Shown here piece after piece: positions 1 through 5,439 of a stretch of DNA of 6,448 nt. The translations under genes and the position numbers were made by a program. The stretch is from Paracoccaceae bacterium (GTDB lineage: Bacteria > Pseudomonadota > Alphaproteobacteria > Rhodobacterales > Rhodobacteraceae). Within the stretch, counting starts at the first letter, position 1. Each line of letters starts with the position of its first letter. Where the stretch lies: assembly GCA_003447515.1 (NCBI GenBank), contig DLZA01000413.1, forward strand, positions 10,015 to 16,462, written 5' to 3'. The notes under the pieces are model-generated. The model worked only from the letters and a program-made list of their open reading frames with translations, did no database searches and had not been told where the DNA came from.

Positions 1-115
1 AGAAGGCCTCCTTACGCACGCCATCGGAGCAACTTTTTCATTGGCAGAAACTGCTAAAGCACACGAATTAGTCGAAAGCGGAGAAAAACTAGGCACAGTA
101 GTTATTCAAATCTAA
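1..115 (+). CDS. C-terminal fragment of MDR-family NADPH:quinone oxidoreductase
   Basis: An open frame enters from the left edge (first full codon at 2) and ends at TAA 113-115, giving the last 37 residues of a protein. The tail reads as a beta strand and helix with the pattern AETAKAHELVESGEKLG followed by a short hydrophobic strand, TVVIQI. This is the usual ending of zinc-independent quinone oxidoreductases of the medium-chain dehydrogenase/reductase superfamily, where 'AHxLxExGxxxGKxV' closes the catalytic domain. Such enzymes reduce quinones or enones with NADPH in the cytoplasm. The nucleotide-binding GxGxxG and the whole N-terminal part lie outside the window, so substrate and cofactor cannot be judged. 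It converges on the SH3-domain gene, with 122 bp between stop codons. Another MDR member (for example a crotonyl-CoA reductase-like protein) is possible. Confidence 0.72.
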   Translation, partial: EGLLTHAIGATFSLAETAKAHELVESGEKLGTVVIQI

Positions 116-237
116 ATCACTACTTTTTTGCTGGCACGGTTAACAAACTACTCAAACGAGCTCCTTGATAGTGACCAGTTTGCGTGCATCAGAATTAAGA
201 CAAGCAGATTCTTAGATATTTCATGGAAACGCACTTT

Positions 238-750
238 TTATTCACGCAACTCGCTAGCATTCACTCCCCAAATCATTGACTTCTTGGCCCAGCCACTGGC
301 TCCTTGTGCCGAAATTTCACAGTACTCTTCAACACAAGACCCCAACCGCAACAATGCACCACGCTCCGCGTAAGCTTTTGTCGCAGCCTGATCATTTGGG
401 GTGCGATACAGGCGAATTTTTTCGTCTTGAACAGTTACAAAACGCGCACCCGACAGCAACGAGTAATGCATCCAACCACCTTGTCCATCAGCGTCTTGAA
501 CCCGTCTCCAATGTCCATACTCCGCGTTAATTTGAAGCGGAAGGTTTTTGTGTTTAAACACCCAATCCACACGATGTGTCAAAGAAGGCCCTCGCCTCAC
601 ATTACCTTCAGCTGTTTTCATCGACACAAACCTTGGTAACGGCAGGTTTGTCACCGGTCCGGGTTTCTTTTGCGCCAGAGCAAAATGACCAATCCCTGTA
701 AATACAAATAAAAGAAATGCTATCAAACAAACTGCAAATGCTCGTTTCAT
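238..750 (-). CDS. Exported bacterial SH3 (SH3b) domain protein
   Basis: A 170-residue protein begins at ATG 748-750. Residues 1-26 form a clear Sec signal peptide: MKR, then a long hydrophobic stretch, then ALA-Q, so signal peptidase I probably cuts after Ala26. The mature part looks like two SH3b-type repeats. The first (about 38-107) contains 'NVRRGPS' and 'GWMHYSLLSG'; the second (about 110-163) contains 'IRLYRTPND' and 'GWAKKSMIWGV'. The 'N-x-R-x-GPS ... GW' signature fits the bacterial SH3_4-type domain common in alphaproteobacteria. Such domains usually bind peptidoglycan or peptide ligands, and no catalytic residues are visible, so a structural or binding role in the periplasm is inferred. 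Cys139 and Cys144 could form a disulfide. The gene is divergent from the dehydrogenase, a pairing I recall from other Rhodobacterales, though a functional link is unknown. No strong Shine-Dalgarno is seen; a weak GGCGGGTG precedes the start. Confidence 0.85.
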   Translation of the reverse strand: MKRAFAVCLIAFLLFVFTGIGHFALAQKKPGPVTNLPLPRFVSMKTAEGNVRRGPSLTHRVDWVFKHKNLPLQINAEYGHWRRVQDADGQGGWMHYSLLSGARFVTVQDEKIRLYRTPNDQAATKAYAERGALLRLGSCVEEYCEISAQGASGWAKKSMIWGVNASELRE

Positions 751-858
751 AATGAATCACCCGCCTAATTTATTGTCTTTGGTGGAGTCTTTGATCTTGC
801 CCCTTTGGCTCAATTCTTGGCAGAATAAGAAAAATAATTCCAGCGTTGGTTGCTCTAA
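751..858. promoter_or_regulatory. Divergent intergenic region between the SH3 gene and the dehydrogenase gene
   Basis: These 108 bp must hold the start signals for both divergent genes, since both start codons face outward from it. On the plus strand there are a TTGGCA (817-822) and AT-rich boxes (833-838, 835-840), but the spacing (10-12 bp) is too short for a normal sigma-70 pair. I therefore do not assign exact promoters. A TCTTTG hexamer recurs at 776-781 and 788-793, twelve bases apart, with a related CCTTTGG at 802-808; a regulator site is possible but unproven. No Shine-Dalgarno is visible before the dehydrogenase ATG at 859, and an in-frame TAA at 856-858 excludes an earlier start. 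Confidence 0.4.
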
Positions 859-1845
859 ATGCCCCATAGAAAATTAAATGTTGTCGTTACACGACGGTTA
901 CCTTCCGAAGTAGAGGCGCGGATGGCTGAGCTATTCAAAGTTAAACTTAATCAAACTGACACTCCGATGACCCGTGAACAGTTAATAGCAGAAATGCGAA
1001 CAACGGATGTTTTGGTCTCAACACTTACCGACACAATCGATGCCGGCATGCTGGCAGCTGCAGGCGAAAATTTACGTTTGATCGCCAATTATGGCTCAGG
1101 TGTGGATCACATCGAAGTAGCTGCGGCACGCCAGCGTGGCATCCTTGTGTGTAACACGCCAGGTGTGTTGGCAGATGACACGGCGGATATGACCCTAGCC
1201 CTAATCCTTGCCACCATGCGCCGCTTAAAAGAAGGTGCGACACAGATGCAATCTGGCGATTGGCAGGGCTGGTCACCCTCCTCTTTTCTGGGTGCACGTG
1301 TAGGAGGTAAAAATCTAGGTATCCTTGGAATGGGACAGGTTGGCTCTGCTGTTGCAAAACGGGCTGCAGCTTTTGGAATGCGGATCAATTATCACAACCG
1401 AAATCAAATTCATCCAGAGCGGGAGAGCGATTTAAAAGCAACCTTTTGGCCTAGTCTCGATCAGATGCTGGCCAACATGGACGTAGTGTCGATCAACTGC
1501 CCCCACACGCCAAGTACGTTCCATTTATTGAATGCACGACGCCTCAAGCTAATGAAGCCAACAGCATTTATAATAAACACTTCGCGGGGCGAAGTTATCG
1601 ATGAAAACGCAATAACAAGGATGCTTCGGGCTGGCGAATTAGCAGGCGCCGGCCTCGATGTTTTCGAACATGGGACCGAAGTTAATCCTCGCTTACGAGA
1701 CCTTGAAAACGTTATGCTGCTCCCGCACATGGCTTCTGCCACATCCGAGGCACGGGTTGAGATGGGCGAGAAGGTTATAATAAACATCAAGACATTTGCT
1801 GACGGTCACCGACCACCCGATCGGATCGTACCAAGCATGTACTAG
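859..1845 (+). CDS. D-2-hydroxyacid dehydrogenase, glyoxylate/hydroxypyruvate reductase-like
   Basis: This 328-residue cytoplasmic protein has the family's usual length and fold order. The catalytic half contains 'LIANYGSGVDHIE' (about 74-86), the NAD(P)-binding Rossmann domain follows with GMGQVG at 157-162, and the C-terminal part returns to the catalytic domain. It should interconvert a 2-keto acid such as glyoxylate or hydroxypyruvate and the D-2-hydroxy acid, using NADH or NADPH. The substrate-binding arginine is Arg243 in 'NTSRGEVID', and the catalytic histidine is His290 in 'LLPHMASAT'. The usual 'DVFxxEP' that supplies the catalytic glutamate reads DVFEHGTEVNP here (267-277). By eye the canonical Glu column is Gly272, with Glu270 and Glu274 nearby. 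I recall similar wording in Rhodobacterales relatives, so it may be a clade trait. The start is ATG 859 because an in-frame TAA lies directly before it. The substrate is not determined by sequence; formate or phosphoglycerate dehydrogenase is less likely. Confidence 0.9.
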   Translation: MPHRKLNVVVTRRLPSEVEARMAELFKVKLNQTDTPMTREQLIAEMRTTDVLVSTLTDTIDAGMLAAAGENLRLIANYGSGVDHIEVAAARQRGILVCNTPGVLADDTADMTLALILATMRRLKEGATQMQSGDWQGWSPSSFLGARVGGKNLGILGMGQVGSAVAKRAAAFGMRINYHNRNQIHPERESDLKATFWPSLDQMLANMDVVSINCPHTPSTFHLLNARRLKLMKPTAFIINTSRGEVIDENAITRMLRAGELAGAGLDVFEHGTEVNPRLRDLENVMLLPHMASATSEARVEMGEKVIINIKTFADGHRPPDRIVPSMY

Positions 1846-1874
1846 CGTTCGCGGTCCAGTACACCTTACGATCC
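1823..1874 (+). repeat. Imperfect hairpin spanning the dehydrogenase stop codon
   Basis: Two nested perfect inverted repeats flank the TAG at 1843-1845: GGATCGT (1823-1829) with ACGATCC (1868-1874), and TGTACT (1838-1843) with AGTACA (1858-1863). AAG (1833-1835) and CTT (1865-1867) can pair between them, giving about 16 base pairs with small bulges and a 14-nt loop. No T run follows, so it is not a textbook intrinsic terminator. A C-rich, G-poor stretch (16 C and 3 G in 1883-1914) lies just after it, which would suit Rho-dependent termination with the hairpin protecting the mRNA 3' end. That function is inference. Confidence 0.4.
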
Positions 1875-1920
1875 ATCAGAATCGCCCTCCCAACCCTGCT
1901 TACGTTACCCTTCTTATATC

Positions 1921-1967
1921 GGTTATTTTGAATCGGCGAGCGCTTGCTTAGCTACGCTTCAATAACC
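1921..1967. repeat. Long imperfect inverted repeat in the convergent gap
   Basis: GGTTATT (1921-1927) pairs perfectly with AATAACC (1961-1967). The pairing resumes inward as GAA (1930-1932) with TTC (1958-1960), GCG (1936-1938) with CGC (1955-1957), and AGC (1939-1941) with GCT (1951-1953). This gives about 16 base pairs around a 9-nt loop, with bulges TT, TCG and A. It lies 75 bp past the dehydrogenase stop and 260 bp past the reductase stop on the other strand. It could be a transcript-end structure or a dispersed palindromic unit; neither strand shows a T tract after it. Confidence 0.4.
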
Positions 1968-1986
1968 TCTGGCATGTTTACCAGAG
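1967..1986. repeat. Short perfect hairpin abutting the longer repeat
   Basis: CTCTGG (1967-1972) and CCAGAG (1981-1986) are perfect complements separated by 8 nt. The left arm begins at the last base of the preceding inverted repeat, so the two structures sit back to back and could form alternative folds. A 6-bp stem of this kind can arise by chance. Confidence 0.3.
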
Positions 1987-2190
1987 ACGCACAGCTAGCA
2001 AATTTTCAAATCTTTTTGCTTGCATTGATGGAAGCACTGATACCCTCTAACCACATTACAAATTCAACTCCATTACGCCACGCAAGAAAGCTACACTACT
2101 AGATCCTTAAAAACTTATCATACTAACTTCTTAACATTTACCGTTTGCATTACCGCGTGTGGTGCGTGGTCCGCCAAAAGGGTTCCATTC

Positions 2191-2221
2191 TTACTTTTTT
2201 GATGGCTCATTGAAAAAGTAA
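2191..2221 (-). terminator. Candidate bidirectional terminator, AT-rich hairpin
   Basis: TTACTTTTT (2191-2199) and AAAAAGTAA (2213-2221) form a perfect 9-bp inverted repeat with a 13-nt loop, starting 5 bp past the HMG-CoA reductase stop codon. Each strand carries a run of five or six T residues within the stem. The position is right for ending the reductase transcript. The stem is almost all A:T, however, and is not followed by a separate T tract, so it would be a weak intrinsic terminator. It may instead mark a processed mRNA end. Confidence 0.45.
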
Positions 2222-2226
2222 AACCG

Positions 2227-3498
2227 TCAATCAAGAAGCCGTTTTGCAGCATCCACACTCACATCACCAATTTCAACAATCGCCTCCGCAATCCGTTCAA
2301 TATCTCCGTTTTTCGCTCCTGCCACAATGGCGATGTTTCGTGCATGCAACGCCATGTGACCCTTCTGAATACCTTCAGTTGCAAGAGCCCTCAGTGCCGC
2401 CATATTCTGCGCCAATCCAACAGCGGCAACTACCATGGCCAGCTCACTTGCACTCTCAACATTCAGCAGTTTCAGCGCCACTTGTGCTGCTGGATGCGTC
2501 TTCGTTGCCCCACCGACCAGACCCAAAGACATAGGTAACTCAATCGTACCAACTAATTGTTTTTTATTTGTAACCTTCCAGTTAGTTAGTGAAGTATACC
2601 GACCTGAAATTGCTGCAAAAGCATGAGCACCCGCCTCCACTGCACGCCAATCGTTGCCGGTCGCAACTACAACAGGATCAATGCCGTTCATGATCCCTTT
2701 GTTGTGAGTCGCTGCGCGGTACGGATCCACAAGAGCTAGTGCGCAAGCCTCCACGATCCCCTGTATAACTTCGGTCCCATCAAGCGTTTCAGTTGTTAGC
2801 GTCTCCGCCGAAACCTCAACGCGCGCACGCGCTAAACGGCGATCAGCGAGGTTTGACAGGATACGCAATCGGGTTCTCCCTGCAGCAAGCGCAGCCACTC
2901 GCGGCGCAAGAAATTCAGCCATAGTGTTGACCGTGTTGGCTCCCATTGCATCACGCACATCAACCAACAAGTGCGCAACTAACATTGGCCCCACAGGTGA
3001 GGTCTTAAACGTATGCACCTCAATATCCTTGCATCCGCCACCAAGCGACACCAGCACTGCATCCTTGGAATTTGCTAATTCCATCAACGCCAACTTCTCA
3101 TCCAAAATCGCGACTTTGGCAGCCTCCAAATCCGTCACATTCAGCACCTGAATTTGAGCACGCATAATCGGATCGTCTGCATCCGCCGTAAAGCCACCAG
3201 CAACCCGCGCCAGCTTGGCCATATAGCTTGCAGCAGCCACTACTGACGGCTCTTCCACTACCATGGGGACCAAATAATCTTTGTTATTTACTTGGAAGTT
3301 CGTAGCCACACCCATCGGGATTTCGTACTTACCTATGACGTTCTCGATCATACCATTGGCAAGGTTAAGAGGCAGACTATCTCGTCCTGCCAAGATCGCG
3401 TCATCAGTTTGCGCAAGTCCCATTTGTTTGACAACCGCACTACGTCGGTCATCGGGCGACAGTTTGCGAAACTCTTTGATTTCAGAACTGTTCTTCAC
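2227..3498 (-). CDS. mvaA: Class II hydroxymethylglutaryl-CoA reductase (NAD-type, P. mevalonii-like)
   Basis: This 423-residue soluble enzyme interconverts HMG-CoA and mevalonate using two NAD(P)(H). It closely resembles the 428-residue Pseudomonas mevalonii enzyme, and residue numbers align almost without gaps over the core. ENVIG is at 52-56, catalytic Glu83 in VVEEPS, cofactor loop DAMGAN at 183-188, Lys267 in [10 protein letters not shown], Asp283 in [13 protein letters not shown] at 329-336, and the C-terminal flap His381 in [13 protein letters not shown]. Asp146 in 'ELANSKD' matches the residue linked to NADH preference in P. mevalonii. There are no membrane segments, unlike class I enzymes. 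Start choice: an in-frame TGA lies at 3510-3508. A GTG at 3504 would be only 1 nt from the GAGG, whereas the GTG at 3498 is 7 nt away and gives Phe10 in the same position as in P. mevalonii. No HMG-CoA lyase, thiolase or mevalonate kinase is adjacent. A catabolic role on mevalonate is inferred; direction cannot be proved from sequence. Confidence 0.95.
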   Translation of the reverse strand: MKNSSEIKEFRKLSPDDRRSAVVKQMGLAQTDDAILAGRDSLPLNLANGMIENVIGKYEIPMGVATNFQVNNKDYLVPMVVEEPSVVAAASYMAKLARVAGGFTADADDPIMRAQIQVLNVTDLEAAKVAILDEKLALMELANSKDAVLVSLGGGCKDIEVHTFKTSPVGPMLVAHLLVDVRDAMGANTVNTMAEFLAPRVAALAAGRTRLRILSNLADRRLARARVEVSAETLTTETLDGTEVIQGIVEACALALVDPYRAATHNKGIMNGIDPVVVATGNDWRAVEAGAHAFAAISGRYTSLTNWKVTNKKQLVGTIELPMSLGLVGGATKTHPAAQVALKLLNVESASELAMVVAAVGLAQNMAALRALATEGIQKGHMALHARNIAIVAGAKNGDIERIAEAIVEIGDVSVDAAKRLLD

Positions 3499-3505
3499 CT
3501 TCACA

Positions 3506-3509
3506 CCTC
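3506..3509 (-). promoter_or_regulatory. Ribosome binding site deciding the HMG-CoA reductase start
   Basis: The minus strand reads GAGG here, inside TGAGGTGTGAAGGTG. Two GTG codons follow in the same frame. The first (3504-3502) is 1 nt from the GAGG, too close for initiation; the second (3498-3496) is 7 nt away, an ideal spacing. The TGA overlapping this site is in frame and excludes any earlier start. Confidence 0.65.
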
Positions 3510-3510
3510 A

Positions 3511-3527
3511 CAAGAGTACCACTCTTG
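3511..3527 (-). promoter_or_regulatory. Compact hairpin or operator directly upstream of the reductase RBS
   Basis: CAAGAGT (3511-3517) and ACTCTTG (3521-3527) are perfect complements around a 3-nt centre. On the minus strand the right-hand end of the palindrome touches the TGAGG of the ribosome binding site. In RNA it would be a 7-bp stem with a triloop beside the Shine-Dalgarno. In DNA it is a 17-bp dyad of operator size. Either could control reductase expression, for example in response to mevalonate; no regulator gene lies nearby. The function is inferred. Confidence 0.45.
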
Positions 3528-3627
3528 CCCTTAACAATCTTGCACAGCAACTATTGCAAACGGACAATCAATTACTTCAGTTTAAACTTTGAAACCTATA
3601 CTATACAATTTATCCGGGGCAGGCATC

Positions 3628-3705
3628 ATTGAATTATTTTATACATGCAGCACTATTGTCCTTGCTGATAACTAGGTTCTGATTGGCGCGTTTATATAAT
3701 TCAAT
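3628..3705. repeat. Spaced perfect 10-bp inverted repeat
   Basis: ATTGAATTAT (3628-3637) is the exact reverse complement of ATAATTCAAT (3696-3705); the arms are 58 bp apart. The AT-rich composition makes a chance match plausible. It could also be a pair of binding sites looped together upstream of the reductase, or the ends of a tiny relic element. No target-site duplication is seen at the outer edges. Confidence 0.3.
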
Positions 3706-3940
3706 CCTACCTAAACAATCATCATATTCCATAAAGATGCCAATTCTTTACAGCCCGACCAAACCTTCTTAGTCCAATGTCCTTAGTGCAGCCCCATTGT
3801 TGCTTTCAGGTTCGAACTATCACGGGCCTCTCACTCACTTAACTCAAAAAATTAATACCAAACCTCTTTTGCAAACATAAATAGGACCGCAAAAATACAA
3901 ACCTACGCCGTTTCAGATAAGGTTATTATCACTTGTCCCA

Positions 3941-4978
3941 TCAATCGCCTGCACAAACTTCGCACTCCTTGCGCCGTTTGATTTTAATCTTGCGGCTCTC
4001 GCCATACAACGCGTCAAAGATTAAGAGCTCACCACGCAAGGATTGTCCTGCTCCAACGATCTCCTTAATCGCTTCAGAGGCCATAATACTGCCAATAATT
4101 CCAGGTAATGCCCCAATTACACCCGCTTCGGTACAGCTTGGTGCTAAATTGTCCGATGGTTCATTTGGGAACAGGCAAGCATAGCACGGATTTCCTTTGG
4201 CTGGATCAAACACAGTCACCTGCCCTTCCCACTGCCCGATAGCGCCAGATATCAACGGTTTACCCGCTGTTACACAAGCTCTGTTCACCACAGCACGAAC
4301 CGCAAACGTATCCGTTCCGTCAAGCACCAAATCAAACTCTGAAGCCAAATCTGCTCCAATCTCTGCAGTGAATTTTCGATTATAGGGCAGCACTTCAACA
4401 AATGGATTCAAACGCGAAAGCGCCGCCTGCGCAGCGAAAACCTTAGCCATATCCACGTCATCTTCAGTGAATAAAACCTGCCGCTGCAAATTGCTTGCCG
4501 ACACTTCATCATCATCAATCACCCCGATTGTCCCAACGCCAGCAGCAGTCAAATACTGCAACACAGGGGAGCCAAGCCCACCGGCCCCTACCACTAAAAC
4601 CCGCGCTTTGCGTAGTTTTTTCTGTCCTTGCCCCCCGACCTCGCGCAGCACAATATGGCGAGCATATCGCTCCAATTCCGAATCTGTGATCTTGTCTGAT
4701 TTAGGAGCCGTATCAGATTTTTTTCTTATGCGATTTTTCAAATGTTTTACGCCAATGAAATAGGCACCCAAAAACCCACCACTCCCAATCACCGCCAACC
4801 AACTCTCAACCGAGCCTCCTGTCGCGGCACGTAGCGGATTGCTATTGGGCAAGGTTAGCTGCACCGAGACTACAAAAACCAGACCAAGCACTACAATCGC
4901 CCACTGCGCTGAACCAGATCCTCCCATCTTTCGCACTGCAAAAGCAGCGCCTAATATCAAAAGAACCGTAAGTAACAT
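3941..4978 (-). CDS. moeB: Membrane-anchored MoeB/ThiF/HesA-family E1-like adenylyltransferase
   Basis: This 345-residue protein has two parts. Residues 1 to about 77 carry three probable membrane segments (about 1-15, 25-43, 60-77), followed by a basic linker. Residues 100-345 are a complete MoeB-like domain. Against remembered E. coli MoeB it has 'RYARHI' (Arg107, the arginine-finger position), GAGGLG at 131-136, NLQRQ with Arg166, Lys179, 'DGTD' with Asp223, and the 'SCTEAGV' cysteine Cys282. The zinc pairs are CYAC (Cys265, Cys268) and CEVC (Cys339, Cys342). The family adenylates the C-terminal glycine of a sulfur carrier such as MoaD or ThiS, for molybdopterin or thiamine synthesis. No rhodanese domain is present. 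The ATG at 4978 shares one base with the dut stop codon (TGATG), with no separate Shine-Dalgarno, so translation is probably coupled. A TTG at 4981 is a less likely start. MoeB is the best call; ThiF or another E1-like role remains possible. Confidence 0.88.
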   Translation of the reverse strand: MLLTVLLILGAAFAVRKMGGSGSAQWAIVVLGLVFVVSVQLTLPNSNPLRAATGGSVESWLAVIGSGGFLGAYFIGVKHLKNRIRKKSDTAPKSDKITDSELERYARHIVLREVGGQGQKKLRKARVLVVGAGGLGSPVLQYLTAAGVGTIGVIDDDEVSASNLQRQVLFTEDDVDMAKVFAAQAALSRLNPFVEVLPYNRKFTAEIGADLASEFDLVLDGTDTFAVRAVVNRACVTAGKPLISGAIGQWEGQVTVFDPAKGNPCYACLFPNEPSDNLAPSCTEAGVIGALPGIIGSIMASEAIKEIVGAGQSLRGELLIFDALYGESRKIKIKRRKECEVCAGD

Positions 4979-5439
4979 CAACTAAGCCCAGTGGAACCAA
5001 AGCCGCCTTCACCACGTTTTGTAGCAGATAGAGAACATTCCACATACAAGCGTGCCTGTGTCACAGGCGCAAACACGATCTGCGCAATCCTGTCACCGTG
5101 CGCCACAGTAAAATCAGCGTCACCATGGTTTATCAAAATTACCCCAAGGGGCCCACGATAATCGCTATCAATCGTGCCAGGGGAATTTAACAATGTAATC
5201 CCGTGCTTAAACGCCAAGCCAGAGCGAGGTCGCACTTGGGCTTCGAACCCTTTCGGAATTTCGATAGCTAACCCTGTCGGCACGAGGGCCCTCGCACCGG
5301 CTGCAATTACAACCGGTTTTTGATCTGCGGTATTAGCCCGTAGGTCCATTCCTGACGCACCCTTTGTTTCATAGGTCGGCAGTTCAATATCAGGGTCTGC
5401 ATCGTCAAGATAAACAACTTTCACATCCAGATTAGTCAC
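4978..5439 (-). CDS. dut: dUTP diphosphatase (deoxyuridine triphosphatase)
   Basis: This 153-residue protein has the length of trimeric bacterial dUTPases and all five family motifs in order. These are SGMDLRA (29-35), [11 protein letters not shown] (71-81), [13 protein letters not shown] (88-100) with the catalytic Asp91 and uracil-stacking Tyr94, GDRIAQI (115-121), and the C-terminal arm [10 protein letters not shown] (142-151). It hydrolyses dUTP to dUMP and pyrophosphate in the cytoplasm, keeping uracil out of DNA and feeding thymidylate synthesis. Start choice: GGAGG at 5450-5446 lies 6 nt before GTG 5439. A TTG at 5442 would be only 3 nt away. With this start it overlaps the end of coaBC by 8 nt, and its stop shares a base with the next gene's ATG. 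The gene therefore sits in the middle of a translationally coupled operon. Nothing is missing from the active site. Confidence 0.96.
   Translation of the reverse strand: MTNLDVKVVYLDDADPDIELPTYETKGASGMDLRANTADQKPVVIAAGARALVPTGLAIEIPKGFEAQVRPRSGLAFKHGITLLNSPGTIDSDYRGPLGVILINHGDADFTVAHGDRIAQIVFAPVTQARLYVECSLSATKRGEGGFGSTGLS

Larger units (their letters stand above)
1846..2226. other. Convergent intergenic region, 381 bp, no gene seen
   Basis: This gap separates the stop codons of the dehydrogenase (+) and the HMG-CoA reductase (-). No open frame with plausible coding character or start signal was found on either strand, and no tRNA-like cloverleaf. It holds the inverted repeats listed separately and a C-rich G-poor stretch at 1883-1914. 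It also has a G/T-rich patch with near-repeats of GTGTGGT and GCGTGGT at about 2157-2170. Two convergent genes need only one bidirectional terminator, so the length is somewhat generous. Confidence 0.6.
3499..3940. other. Long AT-rich region upstream of the HMG-CoA reductase, no gene seen
   Basis: This 442-bp stretch separates the reductase start from the stop codon of the MoeB-like gene, both on the minus strand, so the reductase very probably has its own promoter here. A minus-strand TATAGT at about 3601-3606 is a fair -10 box but has no convincing -35 partner. AT-rich minus-strand boxes around 3634-3643 are alternatives. Other items are a perfect 10-bp palindrome AGTTTAAACT (3579-3588), a spaced inverted repeat at 3628-3705, and TTTTGC/GCAAAA arms (3867-3872, 3889-3894) downstream of the MoeB-like gene. 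No credible small protein or RNA gene was recognised. Confidence 0.55.

Noticed and set aside
128..639. Three plus-strand open frames overlapping the SH3-domain gene
   Set aside because: They lie opposite a minus-strand gene with a signal peptide and domain repeats, are mutually overlapping, and show no family signature or ribosome binding site.
1846..2226. A new defence or mobile system hidden in the intergenic gaps
   Set aside because: No spaced direct repeats of CRISPR type, no transposase or integrase remnants, no terminal repeats with target duplications, and no reverse-transcriptase or toxin-antitoxin-like frames were found here or in 3499-3940.
3690..3700. TATATAAT on the plus strand as a promoter
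   Set aside because: No matching -35 box lies 16-18 bp upstream and no plus-strand gene follows, so it is best explained by local AT richness.
3808..3825. GGTTCGAACT, resembling a tRNA T-loop
   Set aside because: The bases on either side do not form a 5-bp T stem, and no acceptor, D or anticodon arms can be placed around it on either strand.
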